From positions 1 through 8,332 of the forward strand of contig CAMNNS010000063.1 in assembly GCA_946545765.1 (NCBI GenBank): a stretch of DNA of 8,332 nt. Reading direction: 5' to 3'. The notes under the pieces are model-generated. The model was given only the letters and a program-made list of their open reading frames with translations. It was not told the origin of the DNA and ran no database searches. Source of the stretch: an uncultured Bacteroidales bacterium. GTDB taxonomy: Bacteria > Bacteroidota > Bacteroidia > Bacteroidales > UBA932. Of this stretch, positions 1 through 7,243 are shown in pieces. A program made the translations under genes and the position numbers. Numbering within the stretch: the first letter of the stretch is position 1; each line of letters begins with the position of its first letter.

Positions 1-963
1 AGCAGCAAAAGAACCGATATATTTAACCAATCCATATTTAAACATATCTAACGCAAGTTTTGCCCTTTTCTCCCCACGCCCAGCAGCCTCTTCTAAATCT
101 CTCATATCAGATGAAACCCCCGATACACCTAAGAAACCACTTTTTTTACTTAAAATGTTATCTATTTCATCTGCCGAAAGGTTATTATTCTTCATAAGAT
201 AGGTTACTATACCCGGATCTAATGCACCACATCTTGTCCCCATTAGAAGGCCATCTATAGTTGTCATACCCAAGGTCGTATCTATAACTCTGCCATTTTT
301 TACCGCTGCTAATGAGCTACCATTTCCCAAATGGCAGGTAATAATATTTGAATCATTGACATCAATACCTGCTAACTCTGCCCCACTCTTTGAGACATAT
401 CTATGACTTGTACCATGAAAACCATATTTTCTAATCTTATCTTTCTCATAATACTCGTAAGGAATACCATACATATAAGCATATTCAGGGATAGTTTGAT
501 GGAAAGAAGTATCAAATACTGCCACCTGAGGGGCATTAGGTAAAGAGGCAGAAACAGCCTTAATTCCAAGTAGTCCTGCAGGATTATGCAAAGGGGCAAG
601 AGATGAGCATTTGTCTATACCATCTATTACTCTCTGATCTATTATACAACTTTGAGTAAAATACTCACCACCATGAACTATTCTATGTCCAACAGCATCA
701 ATGTCTTCTAAAGACTTTAACACACCTCTGTCAGAAGATACCAAAAGGGATAACACATCTTTAATCCCCTCTGTATGATCGGCTACTTTTTTATGGATCT
801 TATATTTCTCTGAACCCGGAACTGAGTGAGTAATATCACCCTCAGACATCCCTATTCTCTCTACTAATCCTTTTGCGAGTAAAAAACTCTCGCTTTCGCT
901 CTTCATATCAAGAACTTGGTACTTAATTGAAGAACTGCCACAATTTAAAACTAAAATTATCAT
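1..963 (-). CDS. ackA: Acetate kinase, N-terminal 321 residues (3' end beyond window)
   Basis: Acetate kinase makes ATP and acetate from acetyl phosphate and ADP, reversibly, in the cytoplasm; with phosphotransacetylase it is the usual acetate-forming energy route of fermenting bacteria. The reading frame is open from the ATG at 963 to the left edge. All family signatures visible in this part are intact: NCGSSSIK at residues 7-14 (the N7 phosphate-loop Asn), GHRIVHGG at 92-99 (active-site Arg93), FDTSFH at 150-155 (Asp151), GFHGTSH at 181-187 (His183), HLGNGSS at 211-217, and MGTRCGALDPG at 241-251 (Arg244). Family members are about 400 residues, so about 80 C-terminal residues lie off the left edge. 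The gene is divergent from the ComEC gene and no pta is visible; pta could lie downstream, outside the window. A TAnnTTTG box stands just upstream. No frameshift seen. Confidence 0.97.
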   Translation of the reverse strand, partial: MIILVLNCGSSSIKYQVLDMKSESESFLLAKGLVERIGMSEGDITHSVPGSEKYKIHKKVADHTEGIKDVLSLLVSSDRGVLKSLEDIDAVGHRIVHGGEYFTQSCIIDQRVIDGIDKCSSLAPLHNPAGLLGIKAVSASLPNAPQVAVFDTSFHQTIPEYAYMYGIPYEYYEKDKIRKYGFHGTSHRYVSKSGAELAGIDVNDSNIITCHLGNGSSLAAVKNGRVIDTTLGMTTIDGLLMGTRCGALDPGIVTYLMKNNNLSADEIDNILSKKSGFLGVSGVSSDMRDLEEAAGRGEKRAKLALDMFKYGLVKYIGSFAA

Positions 964-986
964 AATTGATTTTGACTTATAGGTCG

Positions 987-994
987 CAAAAATA
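987..994 (-). promoter_or_regulatory. Putative -7 box of the ackA promoter
   Basis: On the minus strand this reads TATTTTTG, a match to the Bacteroidota -7 consensus TAnnTTTG. It would start transcription near position 980, about 17 nt before the ackA start codon. No TTTG -33 element is visible at the expected spacing (the region is T-rich only), and such boxes occur by chance in AT-rich DNA, so this is a moderate call. Confidence 0.45.
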
Positions 995-1026
995 TAAAAA
1001 TGTTTTAATTTTAAAAACTTTATACA

Positions 1027-1034
1027 TACATTTG
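1027..1034 (+). promoter_or_regulatory. Putative -7 box of the comEC promoter
   Basis: TACATTTG matches the Bacteroidota -7 consensus TAnnTTTG and sits 20 nt upstream of the ATG at 1055. A start site near 1040 would leave a leader of about 15 nt. No TTTG is visible at the -33 position (only TGTTTT near 1001). The 91-bp gap 964-1054 therefore seems to carry two divergent promoters and nothing else I can support. Confidence 0.4.
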
Positions 1035-1054
1035 GAGTCTATATTTTTTGAGGG

Positions 1055-2158
1055 ATGAGAAGGGTTGGAATTTACATTTCGTTGAGTTATATCAGTGGCA
1101 TTATATCGTATAGGGTAATATCTATTCCCGATGGGGTAATTTTGCCAATTTTTGTTCTTCTATTACTTATCACGACAACTATTATCTTCTTAAATTTTAG
1201 AAGAGAACGATTCAATCAAAAAAAATTTAATAGAGTATTTACCATTCTTACAATAATAGTATTCTATTTGTTAGGAGTTTGCAGAGATTCATCTCAATAT
1301 AAAGAAAAGGAATCACATTCTATGTCAAAGATTACTCCTTTAAAATCTTTATATTCTGCTATATCAAAACAAATAGACAGGATTACTTATAATACAGAGA
1401 ATCAAGCCATTCTAAAAGCATTTATTTTAGGAGAAAAGAGAGATTTAGACAATAACATAAAAGATAATTTCAGAAAGTCGGGGGTAGCACACACACTATC
1501 TCTCTCGGGGTTACATGTGGGAATAATTTGGAGTGGTATCTATTATCTATTTTATATTCTGCTATTCTGGTTAGAAAAAAAAGATATTATACTCTATATA
1601 TCTATCATTATAATAGCTGTTTACATTATTTTAACAGGAGCATCTCCATCTATAGTAAGGGGGGGAGTAATGCTAAGTCTATTTAATATTTCATCTATCT
1701 ACAACAGAAGAAAAGACCATATAAGTTCACTATTTTGGGTTGCTTTCTTTATCGCGATAAGTAATCCTAAAGCGATATATAGTATTAGTTTTCAACTCTC
1801 TTTTGCAGCTGTTAGCGGAATATTATTTTTGTATCCTACTATAAATAAAAGCATTATTCAAATTATCGGGGAGGAAGATGGTATAATAAAAAAAATACTC
1901 AAATCTATATTACAGTTATGTGGAGTATCTATAGCATGTCAAATTACAACTCTCCCTATCTGTCTCTACTATTTTGGGCAATCCTCTCCTCATTTCTTAA
2001 TCTCTAATTTAGTGGTAATCCCAACAGTATCATTATGTATATACTCTTCTATTATTGCACTAATAATAAAACCGCTACCATATATGGGGGAATTTATGGT
2101 AGCGGTAACAAATATCTTATTGAATTTTATAAAAGAATTGGTAGAGTTTTTAGCGTGA
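1055..2158 (+). CDS. ComEC/Rec2-like DNA uptake channel, short form without OB-fold and metallo-beta-lactamase domains
   Basis: ComEC proteins form the inner-membrane channel that brings transforming single-stranded DNA into the cell. The competence domain (about residues 115-367) is recognisable: ILGEKRDLDNNIKDNFRKSG at 124-143, the hallmark SGLHVG at 151-156, GASPSIVRGGVMLS at 195-208, NPKAIYSISFQLSFAAVSG at 237-255, and SNLVVIPTVSL at 317-327. Hydrophobic segments include about 7-22, 29-47, 61-75, 157-171 and 179-194. Only some 25 residues separate the third helix from the domain where a soluble OB-fold normally lies, and the protein ends right after the competence domain with no metallo-beta-lactamase domain. 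At 367 residues it is about half of B. subtilis ComEC (about 775). An in-frame TGA two codons upstream makes this ATG the first possible start. Its last 9 bases overlap the convergent peptidase gene. Whether it still works in transformation is unknown. Confidence 0.85.
   Translation: MRRVGIYISLSYISGIISYRVISIPDGVILPIFVLLLLITTTIIFLNFRRERFNQKKFNRVFTILTIIVFYLLGVCRDSSQYKEKESHSMSKITPLKSLYSAISKQIDRITYNTENQAILKAFILGEKRDLDNNIKDNFRKSGVAHTLSLSGLHVGIIWSGIYYLFYILLFWLEKKDIILYISIIIIAVYIILTGASPSIVRGGVMLSLFNISSIYNRRKDHISSLFWVAFFIAISNPKAIYSISFQLSFAAVSGILFLYPTINKSIIQIIGEEDGIIKKILKSILQLCGVSIACQITTLPICLYYFGQSSPHFLISNLVVIPTVSLCIYSSIIALIIKPLPYMGEFMVAVTNILLNFIKELVEFLA
1749..1760. repeat. Palindrome TTATCGCGATAA, copy 1 (inside comEC)
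   Basis: A perfect 12-bp palindrome inside the ComEC gene, read as codons ATC GCG ATA (Ile-Ala-Ile). The 10-bp core TATCGCGATA recurs exactly at 5071 and 6389. Confidence 0.6.
2071..2106 (-). terminator. Intrinsic terminator of the DPP IV gene, lying inside the comEC 3' coding end
   Basis: A perfect 12-bp inverted repeat, ACCGCTACCATA (2071-2082) and TATGGTAGCGGT (2095-2106), encloses a 12-nt loop and has six G-C pairs, which is strong for this AT-rich DNA. Read on the minus strand it starts 43 nt after the peptidase stop codon at 2150 and is followed at once by TTTATTATTA (2070-2061), the U-rich tail of a Rho-independent terminator. On the plus strand the hairpin is followed by AACAAATATC, so it is directional for the minus strand. 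The same bases encode ComEC residues 339-351. Confidence 0.75.
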
Positions 2159-4321
2159 TTTTGCTCTACTATAAGATTTTACTAATGTTTCGGGAACATC
2201 TTTTTCTAATAAGTATCTATACCAGAATCTATAATCTGCAAGTTCTGAGAAAGCTCCTTGTTCTCCTCTATATCCATGTAATTGAGTAGGATAAATCATC
2301 ATTTCAAACTGTTTACCCATTTTTTGCAAATCTAAAGCTAAACTCATAGTATTCTGTATGTGTACATTATCATCTGCTGCTCCATGGGTCAGCATCAACA
2401 TATTTGTATTATCCCCTTTATATTTAGACTCAGCGATTCGCTTAGACATCTTTGTACGAGCATACCCCTCTGGATTTCGCTGCGGTGTATCCATATATCT
2501 CTCTGTATAATGAGAATCGTATAACATATAATCATAAACTCCACCTCCAGCTATACCATATTTAAAATAATCGGAGCCCTCTGTTACACACAGAGTTGTC
2601 ATACTTCCACCATAAGAGAATCCATTTATACCAATCTTATCGGGATTAACATAAGGAAGAGACTTCAAATATTTAGCCCATTCAATAAAATCTTTTAGTT
2701 CTATATTAAAAAAGTTTCTGTACATAAAATTAAGCCCCTCTTTTCCGCAATGTCCACTCCCTCTATGATCCATAACAAGTTGTATAACATCTTGATAAGC
2801 CCACCACTGATTACGAGAAGAAACACCCGACCAACGATCTGCAACTTGAGGACTATTTGGACCTCCATACATATAAATAATTACAGGATATTTTTTGTTT
2901 TCATCAAAATTAACAGGTAGCGTGATTTTTGCAGGAATTGTGTAACCATCAGATGTTTGTATATATAACATCTTTGGCAAAGCAATATCATATTTCTCAA
3001 AATTTTCCCCTTTAGATTCTATACAGAACAATATTTTTCCACTTCCATCTGTAGGGATAACAACTTGTGAATATGGAGTTACAGCATTAGATCTAATTGC
3101 TGTAAAATATTTATTATCTTCTGATAATGAGACATATTGATATGTAAATTCTCCTTCAGATAATCTTGTTATTTTACCATTCTTAATATTTACTTTGTAA
3201 AAATCCTCCCTTGTAGAGATCTCTCTTTTAGAGGTAAAATATATATATCCATTCTTTTGATCTATTTTTATAATATTAATATCCCAATTCTTTCCCGATG
3301 TAATCTGTTTAAGGCTCTTTCCATCGTATGATTGAAAATAAATTTGTTCCCAATTAGAAAAATCTCTAATCATATAGAAGCCACCCTTAACAAATTCCAT
3401 TTGCTCAGGCCAATTTATCCAACTATCTTGATGCTCCTTGTATATAGACTCTTTTTTCCCCGAAAGAGGATCTACCGAATAGAACAATAAATCTTGCTGA
3501 ACTCTTGGCATCCAAGGGATTATAAATTTAGAAGCATCATCATTCCAAAACGGAATTCCAAAATACTGATCATCTTTTTCATTAAAGTCTGCCCAAATTA
3601 TATCTCCACCATTAACATTCACAAAACCTATTTTAACCTCAGGATTTTTTTCTCCCGCCATAGGGTAATGTGTTTCAAGTATTTGATTCTTAGAGGCAGA
3701 AATATCATATACAGGGAACATTGGGACTTGGCTATCATCAAAATGATAAAAAGCAATAGATTTACTATCTGGACTCCACCAATACGCCTTAAACCTTGAT
3801 GACCTTCCTAATATCTCCTCATAATATACCCAAGATGCACGACCATTATATACAACATCACTGCCATCTGTAGTAAGCTTAACTAATTTATCATCAGAAA
3901 ATTTATAAGTATAAAGATTGCCTTTGTAAATAAAAGCCACCAAAGAATTATCGGGAGAAAAAGAGGGATTTAACATCTCTTCAGAACTACAATTTAGCCT
4001 TTTGGCTATACTTTTATATAGCTCTAATTGATTATTAAAATCTGAGTAATTATAGTTATTTTCTATTTTATAATCTGAATATTTCTTTGTCTTGATATTA
4101 TATTTCTTCAACTCTCTATTTTTAGAGATAGCCACAACAACAGTTTCATTATCTACCCAACGAGGATAGGTAGAAATCTGTCCCGATACAATATTCAATT
4201 CAGAAAAACCATTCTGAGCTATCTGCTCAAGTGTGAATTGTTGCTTTTGCCCAAATGATACAAAGGGGCTTAAAATAAGCAACAAAGAGAAACAAATCTT
4301 TTCTATTCTAAATAATCTCAT
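2150..4321 (-). CDS. Dipeptidyl peptidase IV-like serine peptidase (family S9), secreted
   Basis: S9 dipeptidyl peptidases remove Xaa-Pro (or Xaa-Ala) dipeptides from peptide N-termini; in Bacteroidota they serve peptide nutrition in the periplasm or at the cell surface. The N-terminus (about 1-24) is a signal peptide, probably cut after SFG-24. Residues about 50-440 form the eight-bladed beta-propeller, with SWVYYEE at 163-169 carrying the Glu168-Glu169 pair that binds the substrate amino terminus. The alpha/beta-hydrolase domain follows: MYGGP (484-488, oxyanion-hole Tyr485), HRGSG (519-523), nucleophile Ser569 in GFSYGG, YTERYM (605-610), Asp650 in GAADDNVH, and His682 in LHGYRG. The full triad is present and 723 residues is typical for the family. 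There is no type IX secretion C-terminal domain after the hydrolase fold. A prolyl tripeptidyl peptidase activity cannot be excluded. It follows the helicase gene by 46 nt but has its own likely promoter and terminator. Confidence 0.93.
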   Translation of the reverse strand: MRLFRIEKICFSLLLILSPFVSFGQKQQFTLEQIAQNGFSELNIVSGQISTYPRWVDNETVVVAISKNRELKKYNIKTKKYSDYKIENNYNYSDFNNQLELYKSIAKRLNCSSEEMLNPSFSPDNSLVAFIYKGNLYTYKFSDDKLVKLTTDGSDVVYNGRASWVYYEEILGRSSRFKAYWWSPDSKSIAFYHFDDSQVPMFPVYDISASKNQILETHYPMAGEKNPEVKIGFVNVNGGDIIWADFNEKDDQYFGIPFWNDDASKFIIPWMPRVQQDLLFYSVDPLSGKKESIYKEHQDSWINWPEQMEFVKGGFYMIRDFSNWEQIYFQSYDGKSLKQITSGKNWDINIIKIDQKNGYIYFTSKREISTREDFYKVNIKNGKITRLSEGEFTYQYVSLSEDNKYFTAIRSNAVTPYSQVVIPTDGSGKILFCIESKGENFEKYDIALPKMLYIQTSDGYTIPAKITLPVNFDENKKYPVIIYMYGGPNSPQVADRWSGVSSRNQWWAYQDVIQLVMDHRGSGHCGKEGLNFMYRNFFNIELKDFIEWAKYLKSLPYVNPDKIGINGFSYGGSMTTLCVTEGSDYFKYGIAGGGVYDYMLYDSHYTERYMDTPQRNPEGYARTKMSKRIAESKYKGDNTNMLMLTHGAADDNVHIQNTMSLALDLQKMGKQFEMMIYPTQLHGYRGEQGAFSELADYRFWYRYLLEKDVPETLVKSYSRAKSR

Positions 4322-4330
4322 AATTATTAT

Positions 4331-4348
4331 TATTTAAGTTCTTAAATA
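4331..4348. promoter_or_regulatory. Palindrome in the DPP IV gene leader
   Basis: TATTTAAG-TT-CTTAAATA is an 8-bp perfect inverted repeat with a 2-nt centre. It lies between the putative -7 box (4360-4367) and the peptidase start codon (4321), covering most of the short leader just downstream of the expected start site near 4353. That is a plausible position for an operator. The all-A/T composition apart from two G-C pairs weakens the case. Confidence 0.35.
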
Positions 4349-4359
4349 TATTTTCTTTA

Positions 4360-4367
4360 CAAAGATA
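4360..4367 (-). promoter_or_regulatory. Putative -7 box of the DPP IV promoter
   Basis: On the minus strand this reads TATCTTTG, an exact TAnnTTTG match. It directly abuts the helicase stop codon (4368-4370). Transcription from near 4353 would give a leader of about 31 nt before the peptidase ATG. No clear TTTG is visible at the -33 position. It suggests the peptidase can be expressed separately from the upstream helicase operon. Confidence 0.45.
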
Positions 4368-5798
4368 TTAATCTAAATATTTTTCTGGAAAATTTACTAA
4401 ATAAACTCTCTCGATTCCTCGGGTAATTGCTGTATATAACCACTTTTTATCATCTAAAGAAATCTCTTCTTGCCACAAAATATTATCTATAAAAACACAT
4501 TTCCATTGCCCTCCTTGTGATTTATGACCAGTAATTGCTGTAGAATACTTTATTTGTAGTGCATTAAAATACGGGTCTTCTCTCACTGCCTTGTATCTTT
4601 TCTTTTTAGAAGTAATAGCATTATAATCTTCAAAAACTCCCTCAAATAGAGCTAATTGTTCATCTTTATTTAATCCCGAAGAAGAAGAATCTAAAGTATC
4701 TAAAATTATTTTTGCCTCTATCTCAATATCATTATAATCAGAAAAAGAGAGTATTGCATCGGCAAAATGGAACCCATACCTCTCTTCATAATTATGTATT
4801 TTGACCAAAGTAGCAACATCTCCATTTGCAATAAAGTCTAACTCTTCCCCTTTCCCTTCAAAATTATAACAATTCTTTACAACCATCAGCTTATCACCTC
4901 GTTGAAGTTTCTCCTCTAAAAACAACACCCTATTTCTAATCCCTTGATTGTATCTATTTGCCCTTAAATTAGACCTACATAAAACTACAACTTCATCTAT
5001 CCCATATTTGCCTATACAATTAGTCAGTTCTTCTATCAATTCTCCCCCTTTTAAAGATTTAATATCATCGTATCGCGATAAATTAAATCTTGGTGGTTTC
5101 AATTCCCCATTTTCGATCTCATTTCTCAACGAAGTAGCGTTCATAAGTATTCCACTATCAGTTGCTTGCCTAACAACTTCTGTTAGTGTAACACTGAATA
5201 CATTTGGGGTAAAAGATGAGAGATAATCTAAATCTAATGCAGGGCTGTTATCTAATCCGATAGGTGGTAATTGGGCATGGTCGCCAACTAAGATAAGCCT
5301 ATTTCTACTATTACTCTTTATGTAGGTAATTAAATCTGAAAGAGTATCACCACTCCCAAAAATAGAGTCCACATCTTTTGCAGAACTTATCAATGAAACT
5401 TCATCTACAATAAATATTGTATCTGTAGATTTATTTATATCTAAAGAGAATGAACCAATCCCCCCCTCTAAAGATTTTTGTCTATAAATATGCCTATGTA
5501 TTGTACTTGCCTTTTCACCAGTAAAATTAGATAATACCTTTGCAGACCTTCCGGTAGGAGCAAGGAGAATATATCTCATACTCATCTTTTTAAGAACTTT
5601 TATAAGTGCAGAAAGGGCAGAAGTTTTACCTGTACCAGCATAACCATTTATTACCATCAACCAATTCTCATCGGGATTAGAAGTAATAAACTTTGAGAGG
5701 AGTAAAAACATCTCTTTTTGACAAGAAGTAGGCTCAAAAGAGAGACTCTCTATCATTTTTTCAAATAAAAAAGTTTTAGAGGATGCCATTACTTCCAT
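4368..5798 (-). CDS. RecD/Dda-like superfamily 1 DNA helicase (AAA family ATPase)
   Basis: This is an ATP-driven SF1B-type helicase, predicted to move 5' to 3' on single-stranded DNA. Motifs seen, numbered from the first ATG: Walker A GYAGTGKTS at 52-60, motif Ia LLAPTGRSAKVLS at 78-90, Walker B IFIVDEVSLI at 128-137, motif III VGDHAQLPPIG at 171-181, motif IV VVRQATDSGIL at 208-218, motif V TGHKSQG at 423-429, and motif VI YTAITRG at 455-461, the last two in the UvrD_C_2 fold. At 476 residues it lacks the N-terminal domains of RecD2, and no recB or recC is near, so it probably acts as a stand-alone repair or replication helicase. Two starts are possible: ATG at 5798, or the fourth codon, ATG at 5789, which forms a TAATG overlap with the trkH stop. 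I favour 5789 (473 residues), because that arrangement is typical of translational coupling. Conjugative TraA-type relaxase-helicases are excluded by size. Confidence 0.9.
   Translation of the reverse strand: MEVMASSKTFLFEKMIESLSFEPTSCQKEMFLLLSKFITSNPDENWLMVINGYAGTGKTSALSALIKVLKKMSMRYILLAPTGRSAKVLSNFTGEKASTIHRHIYRQKSLEGGIGSFSLDINKSTDTIFIVDEVSLISSAKDVDSIFGSGDTLSDLITYIKSNSRNRLILVGDHAQLPPIGLDNSPALDLDYLSSFTPNVFSVTLTEVVRQATDSGILMNATSLRNEIENGELKPPRFNLSRYDDIKSLKGGELIEELTNCIGKYGIDEVVVLCRSNLRANRYNQGIRNRVLFLEEKLQRGDKLMVVKNCYNFEGKGEELDFIANGDVATLVKIHNYEERYGFHFADAILSFSDYNDIEIEAKIILDTLDSSSSGLNKDEQLALFEGVFEDYNAITSKKKRYKAVREDPYFNALQIKYSTAITGHKSQGGQWKCVFIDNILWQEEISLDDKKWLYTAITRGIERVYLVNFPEKYLD
5071..5080. repeat. 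Palindrome TATCGCGATA, copy 2 (inside the helicase gene)
   Basis: The 10-bp palindromic core inside the helicase gene, flanked by G on one side and A on the other, so not extended to 12 bp. On the minus strand it is read TTA TCG CGA TAC (Leu-Ser-Arg-Tyr), a different frame from the other two copies. Confidence 0.6.
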
Positions 5799-7237
5799 TT
5801 ATTGATAGCAAACATTGCTAATATAGGATATATTTCAAGACGCCCTAAAAACATCTCTATTGTCATTATAAGTTTACTAACTATAGGAAAAGATGAATAA
5901 GAAGCAAAAGCTCCACCGCTTCCAAAAGTTAAACCGGTATTTCCTGTACAAGCTATAGAGGTTGTAAGAGAATCCTCCATAGACATTCCTGTGGCAGCTA
6001 AAAGTATAGAACCAACGAGTATTATAGCAAAGAAGAAAATTATAAAAATATTAACTTCAGAGACAGTTTCAGCATCAATAATTCTATTCCCTAATCTTGA
6101 ACGGACTACAGCGTTAGAATGTAGCTTTCTTTTTGTAGTACCCCTTAAAGAACTAAACCACACACACATACGATCAACTTTCAGCCCCCCGGTAGTAGAA
6201 CCGCTACAAGCTCCCTGAAATGAAAAATAAAACAAAAATAACAAACCGATAACAGGCCATATTTTTGTCTGAGTTGTTGCAAAACCGGTAGAACTTGCAG
6301 TTGAAACATTCATAAAAGCACTATGTCTAAGGGCAGATAAAAAATTGGTCTCAACTCCATTTATAAGTAATGATGCTGTAGATATTATTATCGCGATAAG
6401 AAGTCCAATGGTGTAGAATTTTATTACCGGATTTCTGAACAGGCTAAAAGCATTCCCTCTAAAGGCATTAAAAATAAGACCAAAATGGATACCTGCCAAA
6501 TACATAAAGAAAATCATAATCACCTCAGCTAAAGGGTTGGCAAAAGCTGCCGCTGATAGATTCTTTGTACTAAATCCCCCTGTTGCCGCAATAGACATAG
6601 AGTGATTTAAAGAATCAAAAAAATTTATTCCGCTAAGGGTTAGAAGGAGTGTTTGAATAATTGTTAATAATAGGTAAACTATTATAATAACTCTCGCTAT
6701 CTCAGTAATCTTAAATTTATAATTCTCTTTAGACAAGGAGCTTATCTCTACTTTTGAGATTTTAATTCCGTAACCAGATCTTGATGTAGGGATAACTAAT
6801 AAAATAAACACAACTACCCCTAAACCACCAATATAATGGGTTGAAGTACGCCAAAATAAAAGCCCTTTCGGAAGAGATTCTATATCATTTAATATTGTTG
6901 AACCTGTAGTAGTAAATCCACTTACACTCTCATACCAAGCATTGATTATAGAGAATTCACCACCCCACAATACGTATGGTAACATTCCTAATATACAAGA
7001 AAATAACCACGATAACACAATAGTCACATATCCCTCTTTGACAGTTATACTCCCACTTTTTTTAACAAATATTAACGGGAATAAACCAACTGTTAGAGTT
7101 ATGACTCCACTCATAAAGAGTGGAGAAAAAGATGTTTCTAAATCGTAATATACAGAGATACCAGCACTGATAAACATGAACACAGCACTAAAAATCAGTG
7201 CTATACCCACATTTCTTGATATGTAACTAATATTCAT
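5789..7237 (-). CDS. trkH: TrkH-family potassium uptake channel subunit
   Basis: TrkH is the inner-membrane K+ translocating subunit of Trk/Ktr systems, gated by a cytoplasmic RCK protein (TrkA/KtrA) that is not in this window. The four pore-loop repeats are visible, each with its filter glycine: SGFTTTGST at 106-114 (Gly112), IAATGGFST at 216-224 (Gly220), ASSTGFATT at 314-322 (Gly318), and CTGNTGLTFG at 430-439 (Gly435). Other family marks are FWRTSTHYIGGLGV (128-141), GSTTGGLKV (346-354) and the C-terminal MFLGRLEIYPIL (462-473). The fourth filter reads NTGLTFG where many TrkH proteins have NVGPG, so the Pro is replaced. Length 482 is normal. The start is 6 nt after the HAMP-protein stop, and the TAA stop overlaps a helicase ATG (TAATG), so the three genes look like one operon with coupled translation. 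Confidence 0.95.
   Translation of the reverse strand: MNISYISRNVGIALIFSAVFMFISAGISVYYDLETSFSPLFMSGVITLTVGLFPLIFVKKSGSITVKEGYVTIVLSWLFSCILGMLPYVLWGGEFSIINAWYESVSGFTTTGSTILNDIESLPKGLLFWRTSTHYIGGLGVVVFILLVIPTSRSGYGIKISKVEISSLSKENYKFKITEIARVIIIVYLLLTIIQTLLLTLSGINFFDSLNHSMSIAATGGFSTKNLSAAAFANPLAEVIMIFFMYLAGIHFGLIFNAFRGNAFSLFRNPVIKFYTIGLLIAIIISTASLLINGVETNFLSALRHSAFMNVSTASSTGFATTQTKIWPVIGLLFLFYFSFQGACSGSTTGGLKVDRMCVWFSSLRGTTKRKLHSNAVVRSRLGNRIIDAETVSEVNIFIIFFFAIILVGSILLAATGMSMEDSLTTSIACTGNTGLTFGSGGAFASYSSFPIVSKLIMTIEMFLGRLEIYPILAMFAINKWK
6388..6399. repeat. Palindrome TTATCGCGATAA, copy 3 (inside trkH)
   Basis: A perfect 12-bp palindrome inside trkH, identical to the copy at 1749-1760. On the minus strand it is read ATC GCG ATA (Ile-Ala-Ile) in a transmembrane stretch. 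Confidence 0.6.
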
Positions 7238-7243
7238 AATACT

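Noticed and set aside
372..599. Open frame on the minus strand within ackA
   Set aside because: It is out of frame with acetate kinase, whose own frame carries the conserved FDTSFH and GFHGTSH motifs here.
2035..2289. Open frame on the plus strand across the comEC end and the peptidase 3' end
   Set aside because: It lies in another frame over two well-supported genes, and its translation has no family features.
2432..2442. Short palindrome AGCGATTCGCT in the peptidase gene
   Set aside because: It is a single copy of a different sequence from TATCGCGATA and is explained by peptidase codons.
3494..3799. Open frame on the plus strand within the peptidase gene
   Set aside because: It is antisense to the beta-propeller coding region of a clear S9 peptidase; no start context or motif supports it.
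4948..5226. Open frame on the plus strand within the helicase gene
   Set aside because: It is antisense to a conserved helicase with all motifs intact.
4368..5798. Helicase as a conjugative TraA relaxase or part of a mobile element
   Set aside because: It lacks a relaxase domain, and no integrase, transposase, terminal repeats or other conjugation genes are present.
5991..6218. Plus-strand open frames inside trkH (also 6942-7148)
   Set aside because: Both are antisense to conserved TrkH pore and helix segments and show no recognisable protein features.
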